From Pseudomonas sp. F(2018) (GTDB lineage: Bacteria > Pseudomonadota > Gammaproteobacteria > Pseudomonadales > Pseudomonadaceae): a stretch of DNA of 64,000 nt. The notes beneath the pieces were generated by a model. It made no database searches, had not been told where the DNA came from, and worked only from the letters and a program-made list of their open reading frames with translations. The stretch covers positions 310,001-374,000 of the forward strand of contig NZ_SCOM01000003.1 in the NCBI RefSeq assembly GCF_005508865.1, written 5' to 3'. Positions 18,181-28,108 of this stretch are shown piece by piece. A program made the translations under genes and the position numbers. Position 1 is the stretch's first letter; every line of letters begins with the position of its first letter.

Positions 18181-19782
18181 ATGACCACCTGCGGTGAATT
18201 TCTCGTCAAGCAGCTGGAGGCCTGGGGCGTCGACACCGTGTTCGGCATCCCCGGCGTGCACACCGTCGAGCTGTACCGCGGCCTGCCGGCCAGCAAGATC
18301 CGCCATATCACCCCGCGACACGAGCAGGGCGCCGGCTTTATGGCCGACGGCTATGCCCGCGTCAGCGGCAAGCCGGGGGTGTGCTTCATCATCACCGGCC
18401 CGGGCATGACCAATATTCTCACCGCCATGGGCCAGGCCTACGCCGACTCCATCCCCATGCTGGTGATCTCCAGCGTCAACGAGCGCGCACGCCTCGGCCA
18501 CGGCAACGGCTACCTGCACGAGCTGCCCAACCAGAGCGCGATGGTCGCCGGCGTCTCCGCCTTCAGCCACACCCTGATGAGCGTGGAGGAGCTGCCGGCG
18601 GTGCTGGCCCGCGCCTTCGCCGTGTTCGAGGGCGAGCGGCCGCGGCCGGTGCATATCGAGCTGCCGCTGGACATCATCACCGCCGACGCCACCCATATGC
18701 GCGTGCAACCCAAGCCGCGCCAGGCGCGCCCGGCGCCCAATCGCAGCCTGCTGCGCGAGGCCGCCGGCCTGCTGAAGGGTGCCGAGCGCCCGCTGCTGCT
18801 GCTCGGTGGCGGCTGCGTCGAGGCCCAGGCCGAGGCCCGCGCCCTGGCCGCCGCACTGGACGCGCCGACCGCCCTGACCATCAATGCCAAGGGCCTGCTG
18901 CCGCCGGGCCATCCGCTGCTGCTGGGCAGCAACCAGGCGCTGGTGCCGGTGCGCCAGCTGGCCCTGGAAGCCGACCTGGTGCTGGCGATCGGCACCGAGC
19001 TGGGCGAGACCGACTACGACGTGGTATTCGACGGCAACTTCAAGTTGCCCGGGCGGCTGATCCGCATCGACATCGACCCGCAGCAGCTGCATCGCAACTT
19101 CCCCGCCACCCTGGCGATCCAGGGCGACGCGCGCCTGGCCATGCGCATGCTGCTGGCCGAACTGCAGCCGCGCGAGGCCAATGCCGACAGCCCCGGCGCG
19201 CGGCGCACCGCCACCGTGCAGGCCGAACTGGCCGAGGGCTTCTCCGGCTGGACGCACTACCGCGCGCTGTTCGACGCGGTGCTGGAGGTGCTGCCGGAGG
19301 CACGCTTTGTCGGCGACTCGACCCAGACCGTGTACAGCGGCAACCACCTGGTCGAGCTGGACGGCGCACGGCGCTGGTTCAACGCCTCCACCGGCTACGG
19401 CACCCTCGGCTACGGCCTGCCCGCGGCGCTCGGCGCCAAGCTGGCCGAGCCGACGCGCCCGGTGATCAGCCTGATGGGCGACGGCGGCATCCAGTTCACC
19501 CTGCCCGAACTGGCCAGCGCGGTGGAGGCCGGCATCGGCATAGTCGTTTTGCTGTGGAACAACTCGGGCTATGGCGAGATCAAGCGCTACATGGAGCGCC
19601 GCGACATCACCCCGATCGGCGTGGATATCTACACCCCGGACTTCCTCGCCATCGCCCGCGGCTTCGGCTGCGCGGCGGAGCGGGCCCGTGATCTGGCCCA
19701 TCTGCAGCAGTTGCTGAAGGATGCTCCAGCCGACCGACCGCTGATCATCGAGGTGCTGGAGGCACCGCCCTTCGCGCCCTGA
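18181..19782 (+). CDS. TPP-dependent 2-oxo acid decarboxylase, 5-guanidino-2-oxopentanoate decarboxylase-like
   Basis: This 533-residue enzyme of the acetolactate-synthase/benzoylformate-decarboxylase superfamily has an N-terminal Pyr domain with the catalytic glutamate in 'HITPRHEQGAGFMADGYARVSG', a central domain, and a C-terminal TPP/Mg site 'MGDGGIQFTLPELASAVEAGIGIVVLLWNNSGYGEI'. It resembles the 2-ketoarginine decarboxylase AruI and the PA1417-type product of P. aeruginosa. That reaction yields 4-guanidinobutyraldehyde, the precursor of the GbuA substrate, which fits the location. The start MTTCGEFL is preceded by GGAAGG; the frame extends further upstream without a better site. Confidence 0.78.
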   Translation: MTTCGEFLVKQLEAWGVDTVFGIPGVHTVELYRGLPASKIRHITPRHEQGAGFMADGYARVSGKPGVCFIITGPGMTNILTAMGQAYADSIPMLVISSVNERARLGHGNGYLHELPNQSAMVAGVSAFSHTLMSVEELPAVLARAFAVFEGERPRPVHIELPLDIITADATHMRVQPKPRQARPAPNRSLLREAAGLLKGAERPLLLLGGGCVEAQAEARALAAALDAPTALTINAKGLLPPGHPLLLGSNQALVPVRQLALEADLVLAIGTELGETDYDVVFDGNFKLPGRLIRIDIDPQQLHRNFPATLAIQGDARLAMRMLLAELQPREANADSPGARRTATVQAELAEGFSGWTHYRALFDAVLEVLPEARFVGDSTQTVYSGNHLVELDGARRWFNASTGYGTLGYGLPAALGAKLAEPTRPVISLMGDGGIQFTLPELASAVEAGIGIVVLLWNNSGYGEIKRYMERRDITPIGVDIYTPDFLAIARGFGCAAERARDLAHLQQLLKDAPADRPLIIEVLEAPPFAP

Positions 19783-19786
19783 AACG

Positions 19787-19815
19787 AAAAACCCGGCCTA
19801 GGCCGGGTTTTCTTT
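19787..19815 (+). terminator. rho-independent terminator after the decarboxylase gene
   Basis: AAAACCCGGCC and GGCCGGGTTTT form a near-perfect hairpin followed by CTTTG five bases after the stop codon. It is symmetric enough to work on both strands. Confidence 0.75.
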
Positions 19816-19868
19816 GTAGGGCGGGTGCAACCCGCGCAAGAGAGCAACGCGGGTTTCACCCGCCCTAC
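19816..19868. repeat. REP-like palindrome, GTAGGGCGGGTG type
   Basis: Twenty-base arms (19816-19835 and 19849-19868) are complementary with one mismatch, beginning GTAGGGCGGGTG and ending CACCCGCCCTAC. It sits with a second element between two convergent genes. Confidence 0.75.
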
Positions 19869-19877
19869 TTTCAGGCC

Positions 19878-19933
19878 GTAGCCCGGACTTCAGTCCGCGG
19901 CTGGCGACGCCCCCGGACTGAAGTCCGGGCTAC
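19878..19933. repeat. REP-like palindrome, GTAGCCCGGA type, perfect 20-bp arms
   Basis: The arm 19878-19897 (starting GTAGCCCGGACTTC) is the exact reverse complement of 19914-19933. Each arm also contains its own short palindrome CGGACT/AGTCCG. The same GTAGCCCGGA head occurs at 59683. It lies four bases from the rpiA stop. Confidence 0.8.
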
Positions 19934-19937
19934 AGGC

Positions 19938-20609
19938 TCAAGCCTTGAGGGTCTTCACGCCGTCGGGGGTGCCGAGCAGCAGCAGATCGGCCGGGCGCGC
20001 GGCGAACAGGCCGTTGGTGACCACGCCGACGATGGCGTTGATCTGCGCCTCCAGCTTCACCGGGTCGGTGATGCTCATGTTGTGCACATCGAGAATGATG
20101 TTGCCGTTGTCGGTCACCACGCCTTCGCGGTACACCGGGTCGCCGCCCAGTTTCACCAGCTGGCGCGCCACGTGGCTGCGGGCCATGGGGATGACTTCCA
20201 CGGGCAGCGGGAAGGCGCCGAGCAACGGCACCAGCTTGCTGGCGTCGGCGATGCAGATGAAGGTCTTGGCCACCGCCGCGACGATCTTCTCGCGGGTCAG
20301 CGCGGCGCCGCCGCCCTTGATCAGATTGAGGTGCTCGTCGCTCTCGTCGGCACCGTCGATGTAAAACTCCAACTCGCTGACGCTGTTCAGGTCGTACACC
20401 GGAATGCCATGGCCCTTGAGGCGTGCGGCGGTGGCTTCGGAGCTGGCCACGGCGCCGTCGAAGGCCATCTTGTGCTGGGCCAGGGCGTCGATGAAGCAGT
20501 TGGCGGTGGAGCCGGTGCCGACGCCGATCACGCTCTTGCTGTCGAGGAAGGGAAGGATATGGTCGACGGCGGCCTGGGCCACCGCCTGCTTGAGCTGATC
20601 CTGGGTCAT
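19938..20609 (-). CDS. rpiA: ribose-5-phosphate isomerase A
   Basis: This 223-residue enzyme interconverts ribose 5-phosphate and ribulose 5-phosphate in the pentose phosphate pathway. RpiA signatures are present: '[17 protein letters not shown]', '[39 protein letters not shown]' (with the catalytic DGADE region) and '[12 protein letters not shown]'. Length is that of the family. It is divergent from ilvA, the rpiA-ilvA arrangement recalled from P. aeruginosa. Confidence 0.96.
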   Translation of the reverse strand: MTQDQLKQAVAQAAVDHILPFLDSKSVIGVGTGSTANCFIDALAQHKMAFDGAVASSEATAARLKGHGIPVYDLNSVSELEFYIDGADESDEHLNLIKGGGAALTREKIVAAVAKTFICIADASKLVPLLGAFPLPVEVIPMARSHVARQLVKLGGDPVYREGVVTDNGNIILDVHNMSITDPVKLEAQINAIVGVVTNGLFAARPADLLLLGTPDGVKTLKA

Positions 20610-20796
20610 CGCGGAGTTCTGCGCCTGGGGAATACGGGAAGGGCCGAATTATAGCCCCCTGCCCGGCGCAATCGGCTGCGTTTTATCGCCACAGCCCTAC
20701 TGATATGCGGCTTTTGCCGCGGACTGTCGGTGGCCGCCGGTCGAAGCGCTGGGGTAGACTCCAGAATCCGTGAAAAGCCCGCCAGTGAAGCCCGTG

Positions 20797-22311
<1,515 letters not shown>

Positions 22312-22320
22312 GGAACGCTG

Positions 22321-22764
22321 ATGGAACACTACCAGCTGCTGAAGTACGCCCACCTGATTCCCGCCGTGCTGATCCTGGCGGGCTTCATCGCCCACGCCTT
22401 CATGCTGTGGAAGGCGAACAAGTCCGGGGATGCGGCGACCCTGACCCGCAAGCTGCGGGTCACCCGTCTGTACAGCATGCCGGCCCTCGGCCTGATCACC
22501 CTGAGCCTGCCGGTCACTGGCTGGTGGCTGGTGCACACCCTGGGCCTGTCGCTGGGCGCCAGCTGGCTGCTGTTCAGCGCCAAGCTGTTCGGCCTGCTGA
22601 TGCTGTTCGGCCTGCTGCTGCACAACCGTCTCGGCGCGTGGCAGGCGGCCGTCGCGGGCGGCGCAGTACCGGTCAAGCTGCTGCGCTTCGTGATCGCCTA
22701 CACCGTGCTGATGCTGGTCCTGCTGCTGGCCATCTTCGCCCTGATGGGGGCCAAGCCGGCCTGA
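22321..22764 (+). CDS. DUF2269-type membrane protein, copy 1
   Basis: This 147-residue protein is almost entirely four hydrophobic helices ('LIPAVLILAGFIAHAFML', 'LGLITLSLPVTGWWLV', 'WLLFSAKLFGLLMLFGLLL', 'LRFVIAYTVLMLVLLLAIFAL') with a conserved His in the first, as in DUF2269 proteins. Its stop overlaps the next ATG (TGATG-type overlap at 22762-22766), so it is co-translated with the epimerase-like gene. Function is unknown. Confidence 0.8.
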   Translation: MEHYQLLKYAHLIPAVLILAGFIAHAFMLWKANKSGDAATLTRKLRVTRLYSMPALGLITLSLPVTGWWLVHTLGLSLGASWLLFSAKLFGLLMLFGLLLHNRLGAWQAAVAGGAVPVKLLRFVIAYTVLMLVLLLAIFALMGAKPA

Positions 22765-24032
22765 TGCGCATCCTGCTGGTCGGCGCCGGCGGCTTCATCG
22801 GCCGTCACCTGCTCGACACCCTGAGCCTGGCCGGATACTCGGTGGTCGCCACTCGCCGCCAGGCTGCGGCACTCGCGCTGCCCGGTGTGCAGTGGCGCAC
22901 GCTGGATCTGCTGCAGCTGGCGGACCAGCCCGACAGCTTTGCCTGGCCGGACGGCATCGAGCTGGTGATCAACGCCAGCGGCGAACTCTCCACCGACGGC
23001 GAGCACCTGCAGCGCCTGCAACGCGATGGCGCCTGCGCCCTGTTCGAGCTGGCCAAACGGCATGGCGCCGCCGTGCTGCAGATTTCCGCCCTGGGCGCCG
23101 GCGAGCATCCCGACATTCCCTTCCTGGCCAGCAAGGCCGAGGCCGACCAGTATCTGCTGAGCCTCGGTATCCCGGCCGTGGTGCTGCGGCCCTCGCTCGT
23201 CCTGGGCCCGGGCGGCGCCAGCAGCGCCTGGCTGCAACGGCTGTCACCCCTGCCGCTGATACCGCTGCTGGGCAACCGGGCGCGGCTGCGGCCGCTGCAT
23301 GTCGACGACCTCTGCGCGGCCGTCCTGGCGCTGCTACGCAACTGGCCGAAGCAGCCGAGCGTGCTGCCGCTGGTAGGCCCGCAGGCGCTGACCCAAGGCG
23401 AGCTGATCGACTGCCTGCGCCAGGCCCAAGGCTGGCGCCCGGCGCGCTACTTCACCGTGCCGGCGCCGCTCGTGCGACTTGGCGCGGCACTGGGCGAGCG
23501 GCTGGGCTGGCAGGCGCTGAACCGCCAGACCCTGCGGCTGAGCGAGCACGACAACCTCGCCGACCCCGCACTACTGGAGCAGGCCTGCGGCTATCGCGCG
23601 GCGCCACTGGCGAGCCGCCTGCGCCACTGGCCGCAACCGGCGCAGAGCCTGGCGATGGCGCTGCAACCCCTGGTGCTGCTGGTACTCGCGCTGATCTGGC
23701 TGGGGACCGCGGTGGTCTGCCTGGGGCCAGGCTTCGACTGGGGCCTGCGGATCATGGCCGAGGCCGGCATCGAGGGTCTGCCGGCGCGCCTGGCCGTGAT
23801 TGGCGGCGCCCTGCTGGACGGTGTGCTCGGTGTGGCGCTGCTGTCCCGACGCTGGCGCAGCCACGCCCTGCAGGCACAGATCGCCCTGATGCTGGTCTAT
23901 AGCCTGGTAATCAGCCTGCTGCTGCCCCACTACTGGTTCGACCCCTATATGGCGGTGGGCAAGAATTTCGCAGTCCTGCTGCTGAGTGTCTGGCTGCTGG
24001 GACTTTCCGCCTCGACGACGAGACCACGATGA
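22764..24032 (+). CDS. NAD(P)-binding epimerase/SDR fused to a DoxX-like membrane domain
   Basis: This 422-residue fusion has an N-terminal Rossmann domain with the nucleotide motif 'GAGGFIG' (residues 7-13) and extended-SDR features such as 'INASGELSTDG' and 'VVLRPSLVLGPGG'. From about residue 300 there are four membrane helices of DoxX-like type ('LQPLVLLVLALIWLGTAVVCLG' to 'NFAVLLLSVWLLGLS'). The frame extends upstream only as a shadow; MRILLVGAG is the natural start. It lies between two DUF2269-type genes with stop-start overlaps on both sides. Members are uncharacterised. Confidence 0.82.
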   Translation: MRILLVGAGGFIGRHLLDTLSLAGYSVVATRRQAAALALPGVQWRTLDLLQLADQPDSFAWPDGIELVINASGELSTDGEHLQRLQRDGACALFELAKRHGAAVLQISALGAGEHPDIPFLASKAEADQYLLSLGIPAVVLRPSLVLGPGGASSAWLQRLSPLPLIPLLGNRARLRPLHVDDLCAAVLALLRNWPKQPSVLPLVGPQALTQGELIDCLRQAQGWRPARYFTVPAPLVRLGAALGERLGWQALNRQTLRLSEHDNLADPALLEQACGYRAAPLASRLRHWPQPAQSLAMALQPLVLLVLALIWLGTAVVCLGPGFDWGLRIMAEAGIEGLPARLAVIGGALLDGVLGVALLSRRWRSHALQAQIALMLVYSLVISLLLPHYWFDPYMAVGKNFAVLLLSVWLLGLSASTTRPR

Positions 24033-24496
24033 GTCTGTACCTGCTGCTCAAGACCCTGCACATCCTCTCCTCCACCCTGCTGTTCGGCACCGGCCTGGGC
24101 TCGGCCTACTACGCCCTGCGCGCCTGGCGCAGCGGCGAGGTGCAGGTGATAGCCACCACCTTCCGCCACCTGGTCACCGCCGACTGGCTGTTTATCGCGA
24201 CGACGGCGGTCTTTCAGCCGCTCTCCGGCCTGGCCCTGGCCAAGCTCGCGGGCTGGCCGCTGAGCCAGTCCTGGTTGCTGTGGAGCGCAAGCCTGTTCGT
24301 GCTGGCGGGGCTGTGCTGGCTGCCGGTGCTGTGGCTGCAGATCCGCGTGCGCGATATGGCCGCCGCGGCGCTGCGCGATGGCGGCGCGCTGCCGGAGCGG
24401 GCCAACCGCTATATGCGCATCTGGTTCGTACTGGGCTGGCCGGCCTTTATCGCCTTTATCGCCATCTTCTGGCTGATGGTGGCCAAGCCGCTGTGA
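24029..24496 (+). CDS. DUF2269-type membrane protein, copy 2
   Basis: This 155-residue four-helix membrane protein starts 'LYLLLKTLHILSSTLLFGTGLGSAYY', typical of DUF2269 with the conserved 'HI..T' histidine, and ends 'WFVLGWPAFIAFIAIFWLMVAKPL'. Its ATG overlaps the previous stop (ATGA). It is similar in layout to the 22321-22764 protein but not a recent copy. Role unknown. Confidence 0.82.
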   Translation: MSLYLLLKTLHILSSTLLFGTGLGSAYYALRAWRSGEVQVIATTFRHLVTADWLFIATTAVFQPLSGLALAKLAGWPLSQSWLLWSASLFVLAGLCWLPVLWLQIRVRDMAAAALRDGGALPERANRYMRIWFVLGWPAFIAFIAIFWLMVAKPL

Positions 24497-24499
24497 GGC

Positions 24500-25156
24500 T
24501 CAGTCGCGCAGGCTGAGCACCGGCCAGCCGCGCTCGACGGCAATGGCGCGCAGGGTGTCGTCCGGATCGACCGCGACGGGATGCGAGGCCGCTTGCAGCA
24601 GCGGCAGGTCGTTGCGCGAGTCGCTATAGAAGTAGCTGCCGTCCAGGCTCAGGCCGGTCTCGGCCAGCCACTGCTGCATCCGCGTCACCTTGCCTTCCTG
24701 ATAGCAGGGCACGCCGGCAACCTGGCCAGTGTAGCGGCCGTCCTGCATGCCGCACTCGGTGGCCAGCAGCGTGTCGACGCCCAGGCGCGCGGCGATCGGC
24801 GCGGTGATGAAGCGGTTGGTGGCGGTGATGATCACCAGCTTGTCGCCCGCTTCGCGGTGCTCCTGCAGCAGCGCCTCGCCCTTGGCCAGGATGATCGGCT
24901 CGATGACCTCGGCCATGAACTCGGCCTGCCAGCACGCCAGCTCGGCGGCCTCGGTGCGGCTGAGGATGGCTTGGGTGAAGCTCTGGTAGGCCACCACGTC
25001 GAGCTTGCCGGCGCAGTAGTCGGCATAGAAGGCATCGTTGCGCGCGCGGTACTCGACGGCATCGACCCGGCCGGTGTCGCAGAGGAATTCGCCCCAGCTG
25101 TGGTCGCTGTCGCCGGCGAGCAGGGTGTTGTCGAGGTCGAAGAGGGCAAGGCGCAC
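24500..25156 (-). CDS. HAD-superfamily phosphatase, subfamily IB
   Basis: This 218-residue hydrolase has motif I '[13 protein letters not shown]', motif II 'IITATNRFI' and motif III/IV '[29 protein letters not shown]'. HAD-IB enzymes include phosphoserine and histidinol-phosphate phosphatases; PAO1 has a similar gene before rppH. The start is a GTG at 25156 with AGGTAA upstream. It converges on the DUF2269 gene with three bases between the stops and is divergent from rppH. Confidence 0.88.
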   Translation of the reverse strand: MRLALFDLDNTLLAGDSDHSWGEFLCDTGRVDAVEYRARNDAFYADYCAGKLDVVAYQSFTQAILSRTEAAELACWQAEFMAEVIEPIILAKGEALLQEHREAGDKLVIITATNRFITAPIAARLGVDTLLATECGMQDGRYTGQVAGVPCYQEGKVTRMQQWLAETGLSLDGSYFYSDSRNDLPLLQAASHPVAVDPDDTLRAIAVERGWPVLSLRD

Positions 25157-25301
25157 GTCGGATTACCTGGTTCGGAGGGTCATGAGGGGGCGTCAGAATA
25201 GCCGCTTTCAGCGCCACTGCCCATTAGCCGAGCCGCGCGTTTGCTGCGCCCGCGGCCTTTGTGGAACAATGCCGAAACATGCGTTTTCGAGGTGCTGTGC
25301 C

Positions 25302-25781
25302 GTGATTGATTCCGATGGTTTTCGCCCTAATGTCGGCATCATCCTGACCAACGATGTTGGCCAGGTGCTGTGGGCGCGGCGGATCAACCAGGACGCCTGG
25401 CAGTTTCCCCAGGGCGGCATCAACCCCAACGAGTCGGCCGAGCAGGCGCTGTACCGCGAGCTGAACGAGGAAGTCGGCCTGGAACAGCAGGATGTGAAGA
25501 TTCTCGCCTGCACCCGGGGCTGGTTGCGTTATCGTCTGCCCCAGCGCCTGGTGCGCACCCACAGCCAGCCGCTGTGCATCGGGCAGAAACAGAAGTGGTT
25601 CCTCCTGCGTCTGACCGGCGACGAGAGCCGGGTGCGCATGGACCTGACCGGCAAGCCGGAGTTCGATGGCTGGCGCTGGGTGAGTTACTGGTACCCGCTG
25701 AACCAGGTAGTGACATTCAAGCGCGAGGTCTACCGTCGCGCCCTGAAGGAATTAGCCCCGCGCCTGCTGGCGCGCGACTGA
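25302..25781 (+). CDS. rppH: RNA 5'-pyrophosphohydrolase
   Basis: This 159-residue Nudix enzyme converts 5'-triphosphate mRNA ends to monophosphates, triggering RNase E decay. The Nudix box is '[27 protein letters not shown]' split across residues 38-64, with '[11 protein letters not shown]' and '[23 protein letters not shown]' flanking it. The GTG start (GTG ATT GAT TCC GAT) matches the family N-terminus '[12 protein letters not shown]'. It lies 19 bases before ptsP, the usual rppH-ptsP operon. Confidence 0.95.
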   Translation: MIDSDGFRPNVGIILTNDVGQVLWARRINQDAWQFPQGGINPNESAEQALYRELNEEVGLEQQDVKILACTRGWLRYRLPQRLVRTHSQPLCIGQKQKWFLLRLTGDESRVRMDLTGKPEFDGWRWVSYWYPLNQVVTFKREVYRRALKELAPRLLARD

Positions 25782-25800
25782 CGGAGTTCGATAGCGAGCC

Positions 25801-28080
25801 ATGCTCAACACCCTGCGCAAGATCGTCCAGGAAGTAAACGCCGCCAAGGATCTCAAGGCGGCGCTGACGATCATCGTGCAACGGGTGAAAGAGGCCATGG
25901 GCAGCCAGGTCTGCTCCGTCTACCTGCTCGACTCCGAGACCAAGCGCTTCGTGCTGATGGCCACCGACGGCCTCAACAAGCGCTCCATCGGCAAGGTCAG
26001 CATGGCGCCCAACGAAGGCTTGGTCGGCCTGGTGGGCACCCGCGAGGAGCCGCTCAACCTCGAGCACGCCTCCGAACACCCGCGCTACATGTACTTCCCC
26101 GAGACCGGCGAGGAGCGCTACGCCTCCTTCCTCGGCGCGCCGATCATCCACCACCGGCGGGTGATGGGCGTACTGGTGGTGCAGCAGAAGGAGCGCCGCC
26201 AGTTCGACGAGGGCGAGGAAGCCTTCCTGGTCACCATGAGCGCCCAGCTCGCTGGCGTCATCGCCCACGCCGAGGCAACCGGCTCGATCCGTGGCCTGGG
26301 CAAGCAGGGCAAGGGCATCCAGGAGACGCGCTTCGTCGGTGTGCCCGGCGCCCCCGGCGCGGCCGTGGGTACTGCCGTGGTGGTGCTGCCGCCGGCCGAC
26401 CTCAATGTGGTGCCGGACAAGGCCATCGACGACATCGAGGCCGAGCTGGAAGTGTTCGGCAAGGCCCTGGAATGGGTGCGCGAGGACATGCAGGAGCTGT
26501 CCGAGAAACTCGCCAGCCAACTGCGCAAGGAAGAGCTGGCGCTGTTCGACGTGTACCTGATGATGCTCGACGACAACGCCCTCGGTAACGAGGTGCGCAA
26601 GGTCATCAAGACCGGCCAGTGGGCCCAGGGTGCCCTGCGCCAGGTGGTCACCGAGCACGTCTCGCGCTTCGAACTGATGGACGACGCCTACCTGCGCGAA
26701 CGCGCCAGCGACGTGCGCGACCTCGGCCGCCGCCTGCTCGCCTACCTGCAGGAAGAACGCAAGCAGAGCCTGGTCTACCCGGACAACAGCATCCTGGTCA
26801 GCGAGGAGCTGTCGCCGGCCATGCTCGGCCAGGTGCCGGAAGGCAAGCTGGTCGGCCTGATCTCGGTGCAGGGCTCGGGCAACTCCCACGTGGCCATCCT
26901 CGCCCGCGCCATGGGCATTCCCACGGTCATGGGCGTGGTCGACCTGCCCTACTCCAAGGTCGACGGCATCGAGCTGATCGTCGACGGCTACCATGGCGAG
27001 GTCTTCACCAACCCCAGCGATCTGCTACGCAAGCAGTACGCCGAGGTAGTCGAGGAAGAGCGCCAGCTGGCCCAGGGTCTCGACGCCCTGCGCGAGCTGC
27101 CGTGCGAGACGCTGGACGGCCAGCGCCTGCCGCTGTGGGTCAACACCGGCCTGCTGGCCGACGTGAAGCGTGCCCAGGAACGCGGGGCCGAAGGCGTCGG
27201 CCTGTACCGCACCGAAGTGCCGTTCATGAATGGCGAGCGCTTCCCCAGCGAGAAGGAACAGCTGGCCACTTACCGCGAGCAGCTGGCCGCCTTCCACCCG
27301 CTGCCGGTGACCATGCGTACCCTGGATATCGGCGGCGACAAGGCGCTCTCCTACTTCCCGATCAAGGAAGAGAACCCTTTCCTCGGCTGGCGCGGCATCC
27401 GCATCACCCTCGACCACCCGGAAATCTTCCTGGTCCAGGTGCGCGCCATGCTCAAGGCCAGCGAGGGCCTGAACAACCTGCGCATCCTACTGCCGATGAT
27501 TTCCGGCATGCAGGAGATGGAAGAGGCGCTGCACCTGATCCACCGCGCCTGGGGCGAGGTGCGCGACGAGGGTGTGGACATCCCCATGCCGCCGGTGGGC
27601 GTGATGATCGAGATTCCCGCCGCCGTCTACCAGGTACGCGACCTGGCGCGCCAGGTCGACTTCCTCTCGGTCGGCTCGAATGACCTGACCCAGTACCTGC
27701 TGGCGGTGGACCGCAACAACCCGCGGGTCGCCGACCTCTATGACTTCCTCCACCCGGCCGTGCTGCACGCGCTGAAGCTGGTGGTCGACGGCGCCCACGC
27801 CGAAGGCAAGCCGGTAAGCATCTGCGGCGAGATGGCCGGCGACCCGGCGGCCGCCGTGCTGCTGCTGGCCATGGGCTTCGACAGCCTGTCGATGAACGCC
27901 ACCAACCTGCCCAAGGTGAAGTGGCTGCTGCGCCAGATCAGCTCGACCCGCGCCAAGGAGCTACTCGGCCACCTGATGGCCATCGACAACCCGCAGGTGA
28001 TCCACAGCACCCTGCACCTGGCCCTGCGCAACCTCGGCCTGGGCCGCGTGATCAACCCGGCGGCGACCATCCAGAGCTGA
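25801..28080 (+). CDS. ptsP: phosphoenolpyruvate-protein phosphotransferase PtsP (EI-Ntr)
   Basis: This 759-residue enzyme I of the nitrogen phosphotransferase system transfers phosphate from PEP to NPr (PtsO). An N-terminal GAF domain (residues 1-150) is followed by the phosphohistidine domain with His363 in 'GSGNSHVAILARAMGIPTVMG', then the PEP-binding barrel ('TLDIGGDKALSYFPIKEENPFLGWRGIR') and C-terminal 'SICGEMAGDPAAA' with the catalytic Cys. The whole chain is intact. It co-transcribes with rppH. Confidence 0.96.
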   Translation: MLNTLRKIVQEVNAAKDLKAALTIIVQRVKEAMGSQVCSVYLLDSETKRFVLMATDGLNKRSIGKVSMAPNEGLVGLVGTREEPLNLEHASEHPRYMYFPETGEERYASFLGAPIIHHRRVMGVLVVQQKERRQFDEGEEAFLVTMSAQLAGVIAHAEATGSIRGLGKQGKGIQETRFVGVPGAPGAAVGTAVVVLPPADLNVVPDKAIDDIEAELEVFGKALEWVREDMQELSEKLASQLRKEELALFDVYLMMLDDNALGNEVRKVIKTGQWAQGALRQVVTEHVSRFELMDDAYLRERASDVRDLGRRLLAYLQEERKQSLVYPDNSILVSEELSPAMLGQVPEGKLVGLISVQGSGNSHVAILARAMGIPTVMGVVDLPYSKVDGIELIVDGYHGEVFTNPSDLLRKQYAEVVEEERQLAQGLDALRELPCETLDGQRLPLWVNTGLLADVKRAQERGAEGVGLYRTEVPFMNGERFPSEKEQLATYREQLAAFHPLPVTMRTLDIGGDKALSYFPIKEENPFLGWRGIRITLDHPEIFLVQVRAMLKASEGLNNLRILLPMISGMQEMEEALHLIHRAWGEVRDEGVDIPMPPVGVMIEIPAAVYQVRDLARQVDFLSVGSNDLTQYLLAVDRNNPRVADLYDFLHPAVLHALKLVVDGAHAEGKPVSICGEMAGDPAAAVLLLAMGFDSLSMNATNLPKVKWLLRQISSTRAKELLGHLMAIDNPQVIHSTLHLALRNLGLGRVINPAATIQS

Positions 28081-28108
28081 TCCGCCGCGCCGCGAACAAG
28101 GAAAGTTC

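Noticed and set aside
17962..19701. 579-codon minus-strand frame opposite the decarboxylase
   Set aside because: The plus strand carries an intact TPP enzyme with catalytic motifs; the antisense product has none.
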